Of a DNA stretch of 7,651 nt, positions 1 to 6,194 are shown piece after piece; the stretch's first letter is position 1, and every line of letters starts with the position of its first letter. The notes under the pieces are model-generated. The model ran no database searches, was not told the origin of the DNA, and saw only the letters and a list, made by a program, of their open reading frames with translations. The stretch is from Dehalococcoidales bacterium (lineage in GTDB: Bacteria > Chloroflexota > Dehalococcoidia > Dehalococcoidales > JAQTVP01), in NCBI GenBank assembly GCA_028707015.1, contig JAQTVP010000073.1:1-7651 (forward strand). The letters run 5' to 3'. A program made the position numbers and the translations under genes.

Positions 1-94
1 TCCCAGCTTTATGTCTGAGCTTATTTCAGCTGGTGGGCTTATTAAACATACTAAAACTCGATTAAGTAATAGGAGGCTGGAAAATGCAGTTTAA
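1..94 (+). CDS. leuD: 3-isopropylmalate dehydratase small subunit, C-terminal end (partial)
   Basis: This is the last 30 codons of a gene that starts upstream of the window, read from base 2 to a TAA at 92-94. The peptide contains FMSELISAGGLIKHTKTRL, which resembles the C-terminal helix of LeuD (pattern: F-x-x-E-I-x-x-A-G-G-L-x-x-x-T-x-x-R-L). LeuD is the small subunit of the cytoplasmic iron-sulfur isomerase LeuCD, which interconverts 2- and 3-isopropylmalate and also isomerises citramalate to 3-methylmalate. Position directly before leuB supports the call. The frame runs through the leuB ribosome binding site and overlaps the leuB start by 11 bases, so the two are probably translationally coupled. 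Only a short tail is visible, so the identity rests on this motif plus context. Confidence 0.75.
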   Translation, partial: PSFMSELISAGGLIKHTKTRLSNRRLENAV

Positions 95-1178
95 GGTGGC
101 AGTATTGCCCGGGGACGGAATTGGGCTTGAAGTTGCGGCTGAAGGAGTAAAAGTTTTACAGGCAATAGGTAATAAATATGGACATACTTTTAATTTGCAG
201 TATGGTTTGATTGGGGGCATTGCTATTGATGAGGAAGGGACTGCACTATCAGCAGATACTATAAAGATGTGTAAAAGTTCCAATGCGGTATTGCTCGGTG
301 CTGTAGGTGGTCCAAAATGGGATGACCCTCAGGCAAAAGTTCGTCCGGAAGATGGATTGTTGGAATTACGGAAGAAATTGGGGTTATTTGCCAATTTGCG
401 TCCAGTTAAAGTGTTTCCTATGCTGGTTGATGGCACTAATTTAAAACCGGAAGTTATCAAAGGTGTAGACTTTATATTTATTCGTGAACTTACTGGTGGT
501 TTATATTTTGGCAAGCCCAAGAAGAGATGGGAAACATCACGTGGCAGGAAAGCTGTTGACTCAATGGTTTATTCCGAACAAGAAATTGAGCGAATTGTCA
601 GAGTGGGCTTTGAGCTGGCAAAAGGGCGCGGTAAAAAACTGATTTCTGTGGATAAAGCTAATGTGCTTGAATCATCCCGGCTATGGCGACAGGTAGCTAT
701 GGAAGTAGCAAAAGAATATCCTGATATAGAGCTGGAACATATGCTGGTAGATTCCTGTGCAATGAGGATAATTCAAAACCCCAAATATCTGGATGTGCTG
801 GTTACCGAAAATACATTTGGTGACATTCTCACCGATGAAGCATCGATGCTGGCGGGTTCTATGGGAATGCTTTCTTCAGCTAGTTTAGCAGGTGTGCCCA
901 AGAATGGGGTAAATATATTTGGTATGTATGAGCCTATTCATGGCAGTGCGCCTCGCCGTGCTGGTTTAAATATGGCTAATCCAATTGCCACTATTCTTAG
1001 TGTGGCAATGATGTTACGCTACTCATTTGGTTTAGTTAAGGAAGCACAGGCAGTCGAAAATGCAGTAGACCAGGTTTTACTGGATGGTTATCGTACCTAT
1101 GATATAATGGACGAAGGGAAAACAAAAGTAGGTACTAAAGAGATGGGAGACTTAATTGCCGATAAGTCAGGAGGCTAA
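84..1178 (+). CDS. leuB: 3-isopropylmalate dehydrogenase with NADP-type cofactor residues
   Basis: This is a 364-residue cytoplasmic beta-decarboxylating dehydrogenase of normal family length. It oxidises 3-isopropylmalate to 2-oxoisocaproate in leucine synthesis, and in a citramalate pathway 3-methylmalate to 2-oxobutyrate. Visible landmarks are GDGIG at 10-14, substrate arginines R96, R106 and R134, Y141, K191, and metal aspartates D223, D247 and D251 within a TENTFGDILTDE block. EPIHGSAP lies at 283-290. The hydrophobic substrate pocket positions L92 and L93 are kept. The oddity is at residues 291-292: the usual Asp-Ile that contacts the NAD ribose is Arg-Arg, and residue 339 in RTYD is Tyr, as in NADP-dependent isocitrate dehydrogenase. 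ATG is preceded by AGGAGG at 71-76 with 7-base spacing. It is co-transcribed with leuD and cimA. Confidence 0.96.
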   Translation: MQFKVAVLPGDGIGLEVAAEGVKVLQAIGNKYGHTFNLQYGLIGGIAIDEEGTALSADTIKMCKSSNAVLLGAVGGPKWDDPQAKVRPEDGLLELRKKLGLFANLRPVKVFPMLVDGTNLKPEVIKGVDFIFIRELTGGLYFGKPKKRWETSRGRKAVDSMVYSEQEIERIVRVGFELAKGRGKKLISVDKANVLESSRLWRQVAMEVAKEYPDIELEHMLVDSCAMRIIQNPKYLDVLVTENTFGDILTDEASMLAGSMGMLSSASLAGVPKNGVNIFGMYEPIHGSAPRRAGLNMANPIATILSVAMMLRYSFGLVKEAQAVENAVDQVLLDGYRTYDIMDEGKTKVGTKEMGDLIADKSGG

Positions 1179-1181
1179 AAG

Positions 1182-2780
1182 TTGGTATCAATTCAACTGT
1201 ATGATACAACATTAAGGGACGGTGCTCAACGCGAGGGCGTTGCCTTCTCGGCAGTGGATAAAATCAAGATAGCAAAAAAACTTGATGAATTGGGAATACA
1301 TTTTATCGAAGGCGGCTGGCCCGGTTCTAATCCCAAAGATGCAGAATTTTTTAAAAAAGCGCAAAGCTTAGTTCTTGAAAACGCTAAGATAGTTGCTTTT
1401 GGCAGTACCAGACGTCCTGATATTAGAGCTGAAGATGATGCTAACCTGTTAGCCCTGGTTGACGCCGGGGTGAATGTGGTTACTATTGTTGGTAAAAGCT
1501 CAGAATTGCATGTTACGCAAGTATTAAATACCACGTTACAAGAAAATCTTAATATGATTACTGAATCAGTACAGTACCTTAAAAAAAAGGGGCTGACAGT
1601 ATTTTTTGATGCTGAGCATTATTTTGATGGATTTAAAGGTAATCCTGATTATGCTTTGCGTACCTTAAAAGTAGCTGCTACGGCTGGAGCTGATTGCCTG
1701 GTGCTTTGTGATACTAATGGTGGCACATTACCTGATGAAGTTACAATCGCTGTCAGTGCAGCTAAACAAATAACTGATGTGGCTTTGGGTATTCATTCTC
1801 ATAATGATGCTGAAGTGGCAGTAGCTAATACTTTGGCTGCAGTAAATGCTGGAGTTATTCATGTTCAGGGAACTATCAATGGTTACGGAGAGCGCTGTGG
1901 TAATGCGAATCTCTGTTCAATTATACCTGACTTGAAACTAAAGATGGGTTATGACTGTATTAGTAATGAACAATTAATGAACTTAACTGAAGTGTCTCAT
2001 TATATAAGTGAAATGGCCAATCTAGTACCCGATGCTTTTTTACCCTATGTTGGCTCCAGTGCATTCAGCCATAAAGGCGGGCTTCATGTTTCGGGTCTAA
2101 GAAAGTGGGCAAACAGTTATCAACATATAAATCCAAGTCAGATAGGAAATATACAGAGAGTGCTGGTATCTGAATTATCTGGTAAGTCAAATATAATACA
2201 AAGAGCCCAAGAACTAGGCATTAAATTGAGCTTACAGGGTAAAGATGCACAGCAATTATTAGAGAAAGTTAAGTTATTGGAGAGCCGTGGCTTCCAGTAT
2301 GACCACGCTGAAGCCTCTTTCGATCTATTAGTCTACCAGACTAAAGCAGATTATAAACCACCATTTGAACTGGTTGATTTTATGCTGGTAATCGAGAAAA
2401 GACGTCGTCTTCCTACCAAGATAAATCTGGAAGAGATGTTGTCTGAAGCAATGGTAAAAGTAAAAGTAGGCGATAAAGTTATACATACCGTTGCTGAAGG
2501 TAATGGTCCGGTTAATGCTTTGGATCAGGCATTGCGTAAAGGTTTATTACAGTTCTATCCTAGTTTATCTCAAGTCAAACTGGTTGACTATAAAGTGCGT
2601 ATTCTTGAAGAAAGCGTTGGTACTGGTTCACAGGTACGCGTGCTTATTGAATCAAGTGATGGTATTAACGAGTGGCGGACTGTAGGTAGTTCAACTAACA
2701 TAATTGAAGCTAGCTGGCTGGCATTGGCTGATAGCCTGGAATATTGGCTAATAAAACACAATACATTAGTAAATCAGTAG
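1182..2780 (+). CDS. cimA: (R)-citramalate synthase
   Basis: This 532-residue protein of the DRE-TIM metallolyase (HMGL-like) family condenses acetyl-CoA and pyruvate to citramalate, the entry to threonine-independent isoleucine synthesis. The barrel starts with YDTTLRDGAQREG (7-19; R12 and D13 catalytic/metal). EGGWPGSNPKD (43-53) is typical of CimA rather than isopropylmalate synthase. HSHND at 205-209 supplies metal ligands, and GTINGYGERCGNANL lies at 230-244. From about 400 on is the LeuA-type regulatory dimer domain, which in relatives binds the feedback inhibitor (isoleucine expected here, inferred). Start is TTG, chosen because AGGAGG lies at 1169-1174 with 7-base spacing and the protein begins right before the conserved LYDTTLRD. 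It lies 3 bases after leuB and is the last gene of the operon. A 2-isopropylmalate synthase is less likely because of the CimA-specific motif. Confidence 0.94.
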   Translation: MVSIQLYDTTLRDGAQREGVAFSAVDKIKIAKKLDELGIHFIEGGWPGSNPKDAEFFKKAQSLVLENAKIVAFGSTRRPDIRAEDDANLLALVDAGVNVVTIVGKSSELHVTQVLNTTLQENLNMITESVQYLKKKGLTVFFDAEHYFDGFKGNPDYALRTLKVAATAGADCLVLCDTNGGTLPDEVTIAVSAAKQITDVALGIHSHNDAEVAVANTLAAVNAGVIHVQGTINGYGERCGNANLCSIIPDLKLKMGYDCISNEQLMNLTEVSHYISEMANLVPDAFLPYVGSSAFSHKGGLHVSGLRKWANSYQHINPSQIGNIQRVLVSELSGKSNIIQRAQELGIKLSLQGKDAQQLLEKVKLLESRGFQYDHAEASFDLLVYQTKADYKPPFELVDFMLVIEKRRRLPTKINLEEMLSEAMVKVKVGDKVIHTVAEGNGPVNALDQALRKGLLQFYPSLSQVKLVDYKVRILEESVGTGSQVRVLIESSDGINEWRTVGSSTNIIEASWLALADSLEYWLIKHNTLVNQ

Positions 2781-2791
2781 ATAAGAATAAC

Positions 2792-2848
2792 TTAAGGTAA
2801 AAATATGGCCTTGTGCTTAATAAACGCAAGGCCATATTTTTACCTTAA
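2792..2848. terminator. Bidirectional rho-independent terminator between convergent genes
   Basis: The arms at 2792-2813 and 2827-2848 are perfect reverse complements for 22 bp (TTAAGGTAAAAATATGGCCT... and its complement). Two further inner pairs, one of them G-U, leave a loop of about 9 bases. The upper stem is GC-rich (GGCC), and the outer part carries an A5 tract on one side and a T5 tract on the other. Either strand therefore gives a hairpin followed by U-rich RNA. The repeat starts 11 bases after the cimA stop and ends exactly one base before the stop codon of the opposing VOC gene, so it can serve both transcripts. Confidence 0.85.
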
Positions 2849-3271
2849 TTAACTATTTGCTTCTGCACGCTGTATCAATTCTACGATAACGTTTGCACCA
2901 GCGTCATTCGGGGCAAAATAGGCGAAACCATAACCCTCATCATCTCTTCTACCATTAATAATTGTTGCTCCCTGAGCCAACATTTTTTCTGCTTCCTTAT
3001 TAAGATCCTGTACTATGTAAGCAAAGTGATTGATACCTTCTCCTACTTTCTCCAGGAAATCTAATTGTACACATTTACCGGAAACATGTTGGATTATCTC
3101 TAGTGTTATCGGTCCTAGGTCAACCATTCTAATTTTAAGGCTTCTAAACTCGTTTTCTGAATTGATCACATCACTGGTGGTATGGCCACCTATAGATAGG
3201 AAATAATCAACAGTTTTGTCCAAGTCTCTTGTGATGACTCCTACATGTAAGAATTTCCAATTGTTTTCCAT
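2849..3271 (-). CDS. VOC family protein, methylmalonyl-CoA epimerase-like
   Basis: This 140-residue protein with two beta-alpha-beta-beta-beta modules belongs to the vicinal oxygen chelate (glyoxalase/bleomycin resistance/dioxygenase) superfamily. The four expected metal-ligand positions are present: H9 (LHVGV), E58 (ITLEII), H82 (INHFAYIV) and E131 (VIVELIQ). The stretch KVGEGINHFAYIVQDL and the length resemble methylmalonyl-CoA epimerase, which interconverts the R and S forms of methylmalonyl-CoA. At the second ligand the known epimerase has Gln where this one has Glu. No mutase, carboxylase or other propionate-pathway gene is nearby, so the substrate is uncertain and a lactoylglutathione lyase-type or other VOC role is possible. 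ATG follows AAGGAG (3277-3282, - strand) at 5-base spacing. It is the last gene of the leftward block and ends at the shared terminator. Confidence 0.85.
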   Translation of the reverse strand: MENNWKFLHVGVITRDLDKTVDYFLSIGGHTTSDVINSENEFRSLKIRMVDLGPITLEIIQHVSGKCVQLDFLEKVGEGINHFAYIVQDLNKEAEKMLAQGATIINGRRDDEGYGFAYFAPNDAGANVIVELIQRAEANS

Positions 3272-3332
3272 ATCATCTCCTTGTTTTTTTATTTAGTACA
3301 TGCGATTTATCAATGTTAATGCCAAGTATAGC

Positions 3333-3338
3333 ATTATA
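3333..3338 (-). promoter_or_regulatory. Possible -10 box for the VOC gene
   Basis: The minus strand reads TATAAT here, 61 bases before the VOC start codon, inside the 185-base gap that separates it from the cysteine synthase gene. No convincing -35 hexamer lies 16-18 bases upstream and no extended TGn is present, so this is only a candidate in AT-rich DNA. The gap is long enough to make a separate promoter plausible. The rest of the gap shows no gene, and only a weak 6-bp hairpin (3430-3449) just after the cysteine synthase stop. Confidence 0.25.
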
Positions 3339-3456
3339 GTAATATTAGAGTCTAGATAATTTATTCTTTGCGAATAGTAGTAATAATTCGTCAGCACAAA
3401 ATAGTTAGCAGAAATAAATATAGGTAGTATAAGAGGATCATTACTCTTAGTTGCTA

Positions 3457-4359
3457 TTAATTTTTAGTCCAGAAATCTAAACTGAGATATTTCCAGCCGC
3501 TATCAGCAAGTATTATTACAATATTACCCTCATCTATTTTGCTAGCGGTTTTAATAGCTTGGTAGGCAACTGCTCCAGAAGACAGTCCGGCGAAAATACT
3601 TTCCTTTGCGAGGAGTTGTTTTGTAGCGGTAATTGCTTGCTGGCTGGTAACAGGAGTTCGCTCAGAAATAAGACTTGAATCCCAAAAAGGCGGGACATCT
3701 TTTCCTAGATACTTTAAACCCTGAATTATCTCTTCGGGTGGGGGTTCAACTCCTATCACTTTAATAGAAGGATATTTTTCTCTTAAACGTCGAGCTATCC
3801 CAGTTATGGTTCCGCCGGTACCAACTCCAGCGATAAAAATATCAATTTTGTCATAGGGAAAGTCAGCGATAATTTCGGCACCGGTAGTTTCATAATGAGC
3901 TAATGGATTAGCTGGATTGTTAAACTGGTCCGGCATATAATATTTATCATCTTTTTCCGCCATTTCCCGGGCGGTGGAAATAGCAGCTTTCATTCCATAA
4001 GTTCCATCAGTGAGAATGATCTCGGCTCCATAAATTTGGAGTAATTTTCGTCTCTCCATACTCATAGAGGCGGGCATAACTATAGTAACTTTATACCCTT
4101 TTCTTTGTCCCAATAAGGCTAAGGCAATTCCTGTATTCCCACTTGTGGCCTCTAAAATAACTTTGTCTTTAGTTAACTCACCGCTTTGCTCTGCTTTTTG
4201 GATCAAGTATTTAGCTACTCTATCTTTAATGCTGGCGCTTCCTCCGATATTTTGCCCTTCTATTTTAGCTAAAATTTTAACTCTTTTATTGGGACTTAGT
4301 TGTGATAATTCTAATAGAGAAGTATGCCCTATAGAATTAACAATGTTTCTAAAATACAT
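3457..4359 (-). CDS. CysM-like PLP-dependent cysteine synthase
   Basis: This 300-residue fold-type II PLP enzyme forms cysteine from an activated serine and a sulfur donor. The PLP lysine is K45 in GGSASIKDR (39-47), the substrate loop is TSGNTG (72-77), the phosphate-binding glycine loop is GTGGT (180-184), and S287 in ADSGWKYLS should bind the pyridine nitrogen. NPANPLAHYETTG (148-160), IFAGLSSGAV and the ADSGWKYLS ending match CysM types such as the mycobacterial O-phosphoserine sulfhydrylase more than the CysK O-acetylserine enzyme. At the place of that enzyme's phosphate-binding Arg, K216 appears to lie here (alignment by eye). The donor therefore cannot be fixed, and no gene symbol is given. 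ATG is forced by an in-frame TAA 4 bases upstream and fits the family N-terminus. No normal ribosome binding site is seen; a G6 run lies 16 bases before the start. Confidence 0.9.
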   Translation of the reverse strand: MYFRNIVNSIGHTSLLELSQLSPNKRVKILAKIEGQNIGGSASIKDRVAKYLIQKAEQSGELTKDKVILEATSGNTGIALALLGQRKGYKVTIVMPASMSMERRKLLQIYGAEIILTDGTYGMKAAISTAREMAEKDDKYYMPDQFNNPANPLAHYETTGAEIIADFPYDKIDIFIAGVGTGGTITGIARRLREKYPSIKVIGVEPPPEEIIQGLKYLGKDVPPFWDSSLISERTPVTSQQAITATKQLLAKESIFAGLSSGAVAYQAIKTASKIDEGNIVIILADSGWKYLSLDFWTKN

Positions 4360-4385
4360 AAATTATTTACTAATACCCCCCTTTT

Positions 4386-4404
4386 ACCAGATAGTCTATC
4401 TGGT
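4386..4404. promoter_or_regulatory. Perfect 19-bp palindrome, candidate operator
   Basis: ACCAGATAG-T-CTATCTGGT is a perfect 9-bp inverted repeat around one central base, lying 26 bases before the cysteine synthase start codon. A candidate promoter (4411-4439, - strand) would start transcription at about 4404, so the palindrome would cover +1 to about +19, a classic repressor position. The one-base centre favours a dimeric DNA-binding protein over an RNA hairpin, although a 7-bp stem with a 5-base loop is possible. It is not followed by a T run on the minus strand, so it is not a standard terminator. I do not recognise the regulator family. Confidence 0.55.
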
Positions 4405-4410
4405 GTTCTT

Positions 4411-4439
4411 ATGCTAAAAATTATCTCATTAGAAAACAA
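4411..4439 (-). promoter_or_regulatory. Candidate promoter for the cysteine synthase gene
   Basis: On the minus strand TTGTTT (4434-4439) is followed after exactly 17 bases by TAGCAT (4411-4416). The match to sigma-A consensus is moderate: 3 of 6 at -35 and 4 of 6 at -10. Its place right after the fmdB stop codon and right before the palindrome makes it more credible than the score alone. It would let the cysteine synthase be expressed apart from the upstream RNA-repair genes. Confidence 0.35.
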
Positions 4440-4440
4440 C

Positions 4441-4671
4441 TTAGTTGCAGGAAGAGCAAGATGCCTGGGAACAGCCGGAGCAATTATTAAATCCTCCCAT
4501 AGGTATCGAGCCACCATCAGTACCTTTGGATGAAGAATTAAATGTAGATAATATTTTCTGTCCTTTGGCATTACATGTAGGACAAAAAGCATCATCATTT
4601 AAACATTTCATCGAGCGGAGTAATTCGAATTTACTCTTGCACTTTGAGCAAAAATATTCATAAATAGGCAT
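4441..4671 (-). CDS. FmdB-type zinc ribbon protein
   Basis: This 76-residue protein opens with MPIYEYFCSKC, the hallmark of the FmdB/putative regulatory zinc ribbon family. One zinc site is formed by C8-x2-C11 and C30-x2-C33. A low-complexity Ser/Gly linker (46-60) follows, then a second cysteine group C64-x2-C67 and C72-x2-C75 at the very C-terminus (CSGCSQASCSSC), which is common in family members. The name comes from an operon linked to formamidase in Methylophilus, but the molecular function of most members is unknown; nucleic acid or protein binding is only a guess. ATG follows a perfect AGGAGG (4679-4684, - strand) at 7-base spacing. It lies 50 bases after rtcB with no terminator between, so it is probably co-transcribed with archease and rtcB. 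Confidence 0.9.
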   Translation of the reverse strand: MPIYEYFCSKCKSKFELLRSMKCLNDDAFCPTCNAKGQKILSTFNSSSKGTDGGSIPMGGFNNCSGCSQASCSSCN

Positions 4672-4721
4672 TTTATTTCCTCCTTTATTTATTTTACCAC
4701 TAAACAGGTAAATATTATATA

Positions 4722-6194
4722 TTATCCTTTAATTACGCCTAGAGGGATTGTTCTGATTACTTTGCGGGAAATGCCTGTCTGCTGTGTTATATTAACTACT
4801 TCACTTACATCTTTGTAAGCTTCAGACGATTCTTCAGATAGTGAATCCATATTGCCTGCTTTTACTGTAATTCCCTTACTTAACAAAATATTGTTAATAT
4901 CATTTCCTTTAAGTGCACGCTTTGCTGCTGAGCGGCTCTGCACTCGGCCAGCACCATGGCAGGTAGAACCGAATGTTTCTTTCATAGCTTGTTCTGTACC
5001 TACAGCAACGTATGAATAACGGCCCATATCTCCGGGAATGAGAACTGGCTGCCCTATATTTTGGTAGATATCAGGAATATCAGGATGTCCAGCAGGGAAA
5101 GCTCTGGTTGCTCCCTTACGGTGAACACAAAGTTTATATTTATCGTTATTAATTGTATGTTCCTCCATCTTGGCAATATTATGAGCCACATCGTAAATTT
5201 GTTCCAGCCCCAATGCTCTCCGGCTTTTATTAAATACTTTAATAAAAGATTCTCTGGTCCAGTGGGTAATGCATTGCCGGTTAGCCCATGCGTAGTTAGC
5301 GGCGCATGCCATAGCGGATAAATAATCTCTTCCTTCTGGTGATTGAACCGGAGCGCAGGCAAGCTGACGGTCAGGAAGAGTAATATCATATTTTTTTACC
5401 GTATTATTAGTTAATGCTACATAATCACTGCAGACCTGGTGCCCAAAACCTCTGGAACCGGTATGAATCAAGACAAGTATTTGCCCAATATCGCTGATAC
5501 CCATAACCGTAGCGGCATTCTGGTCATAGATTTTATCTATGATTGCTATCTCAAGAAAGTGATTTCCCGATCCTAATGTACCTAATTGAGGAATACCCCG
5601 TTTTTTAGATTTACTGCTTGCCTTGTTTGGATCCGCCCCTTCTATGCAGCCTGTTTCCTCAGTAACTATAATATCTTCCGGTTCCCCAAAACCTTTTTCT
5701 ATTGCCCAATAACTGCCTTTTATTAAAACTTTAGCTAGTTCTTTTTCGTTTATTTTTATCTTGCCTGTGGAACCTAATCCGGAAGGAATATTATTAAATA
5801 ACTCGTCAATTAATTGTTTGATCTTAGGTCTTACTTCTTCTTCGGTAAGGTTTGTTCTTAATAGCCGGACACCGCAATTAATATCAAAGCCGACTCCACC
5901 GGGTGATATTACTCCATTACTAACCCGGGTTGCAGCTACTCCACCGATGGGAAAACCGTATCCCCAGTGGATATCTGGCATGGCTAGTGAGTACCCAATA
6001 ATACCGGGTAAACAAGCCACATTAGCAACTTGTTGAAAAACATCTTCTTCCCAAATATGATTGAGCATTGATTCGCTGGCAAAGATCATACCGGGAACCC
6101 GCATGCCTCCTTTATAATCTAGGGGAATTTCCCAGTGGTAGTCATCTATTTTTCTTAATGTTTCTTGCCATAATACAGGCATCTCTGTCTCCAT
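4722..6194 (-). CDS. rtcB: RNA-splicing ligase RtcB
   Basis: This 490-residue GTP- and Mn-dependent RNA ligase joins 2',3'-cyclic phosphate or 3'-phosphate ends to 5'-OH ends. It acts in tRNA splicing in archaea and animals and in RNA repair in bacteria. By eye all residues of the Pyrococcus active site are present: D74, D104 and C107 (GFDINCGVRLL), H212 (GSGNHFLE), H244 (HTGSRGFGHQV), H338 (DVAHN) and the guanylylated His H413 (TCHGAGRVQSR). HRKGATRAFPAG lies at 358-369. Length is the archaeal-like type, and there is no intein. The start used overlaps the archease stop by one base (TAATG) and has no Shine-Dalgarno. A second ATG four codons later, at 6180-6182, has GGAG six bases before it and would give 486 residues. 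Confidence 0.97.
   Translation of the reverse strand: METEMPVLWQETLRKIDDYHWEIPLDYKGGMRVPGMIFASESMLNHIWEEDVFQQVANVACLPGIIGYSLAMPDIHWGYGFPIGGVAATRVSNGVISPGGVGFDINCGVRLLRTNLTEEEVRPKIKQLIDELFNNIPSGLGSTGKIKINEKELAKVLIKGSYWAIEKGFGEPEDIIVTEETGCIEGADPNKASSKSKKRGIPQLGTLGSGNHFLEIAIIDKIYDQNAATVMGISDIGQILVLIHTGSRGFGHQVCSDYVALTNNTVKKYDITLPDRQLACAPVQSPEGRDYLSAMACAANYAWANRQCITHWTRESFIKVFNKSRRALGLEQIYDVAHNIAKMEEHTINNDKYKLCVHRKGATRAFPAGHPDIPDIYQNIGQPVLIPGDMGRYSYVAVGTEQAMKETFGSTCHGAGRVQSRSAAKRALKGNDINNILLSKGITVKAGNMDSLSEESSEAYKDVSEVVNITQQTGISRKVIRTIPLGVIKG
6189..6192 (-). promoter_or_regulatory. Ribosome binding site that may set an alternative rtcB start
   Basis: The minus strand reads ATGGAGACAGAGATG at the junction. 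The GGAG formed from the first ATG lies 6 bases before the second in-frame ATG (Met5). Nothing like a Shine-Dalgarno precedes the first ATG. Ribosomes ending at the archease TAA could restart at the overlapping ATG or at Met5; the sequence alone does not decide. Confidence 0.45.

Noticed and set aside
2491..2685. 64-codon plus-strand frame inside cimA
   Set aside because: Out-of-frame shadow of the cimA regulatory domain.
3430..3449. TAAGAG / CTCTTA hairpin after the cysteine synthase stop
   Set aside because: Six weak pairs, 8-base loop and no following T tract on the minus strand; not a convincing terminator.
4329..4598. 89-codon minus-strand frame and several plus-strand frames at 4145-4663
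   Set aside because: They overlap the well-supported cysteine synthase and FmdB genes in other frames, and their peptides show no family pattern.
4693..4712. TTTACC / GGTAAA hairpin between rtcB and fmdB
   Set aside because: Only 6 bp, AT-rich and without a T run on the transcribed strand; too weak for a terminator.
5054..6036. Open frames of 86-111 codons inside rtcB on both strands
   Set aside because: Shadows of rtcB, whose conserved active site residues cover the whole region; no ribosome sites of their own.
4722..6194. Possible intein in rtcB, as found in some archaea
   Set aside because: The reading frame has normal length and the motif blocks are continuous with no inserted splicing domain.
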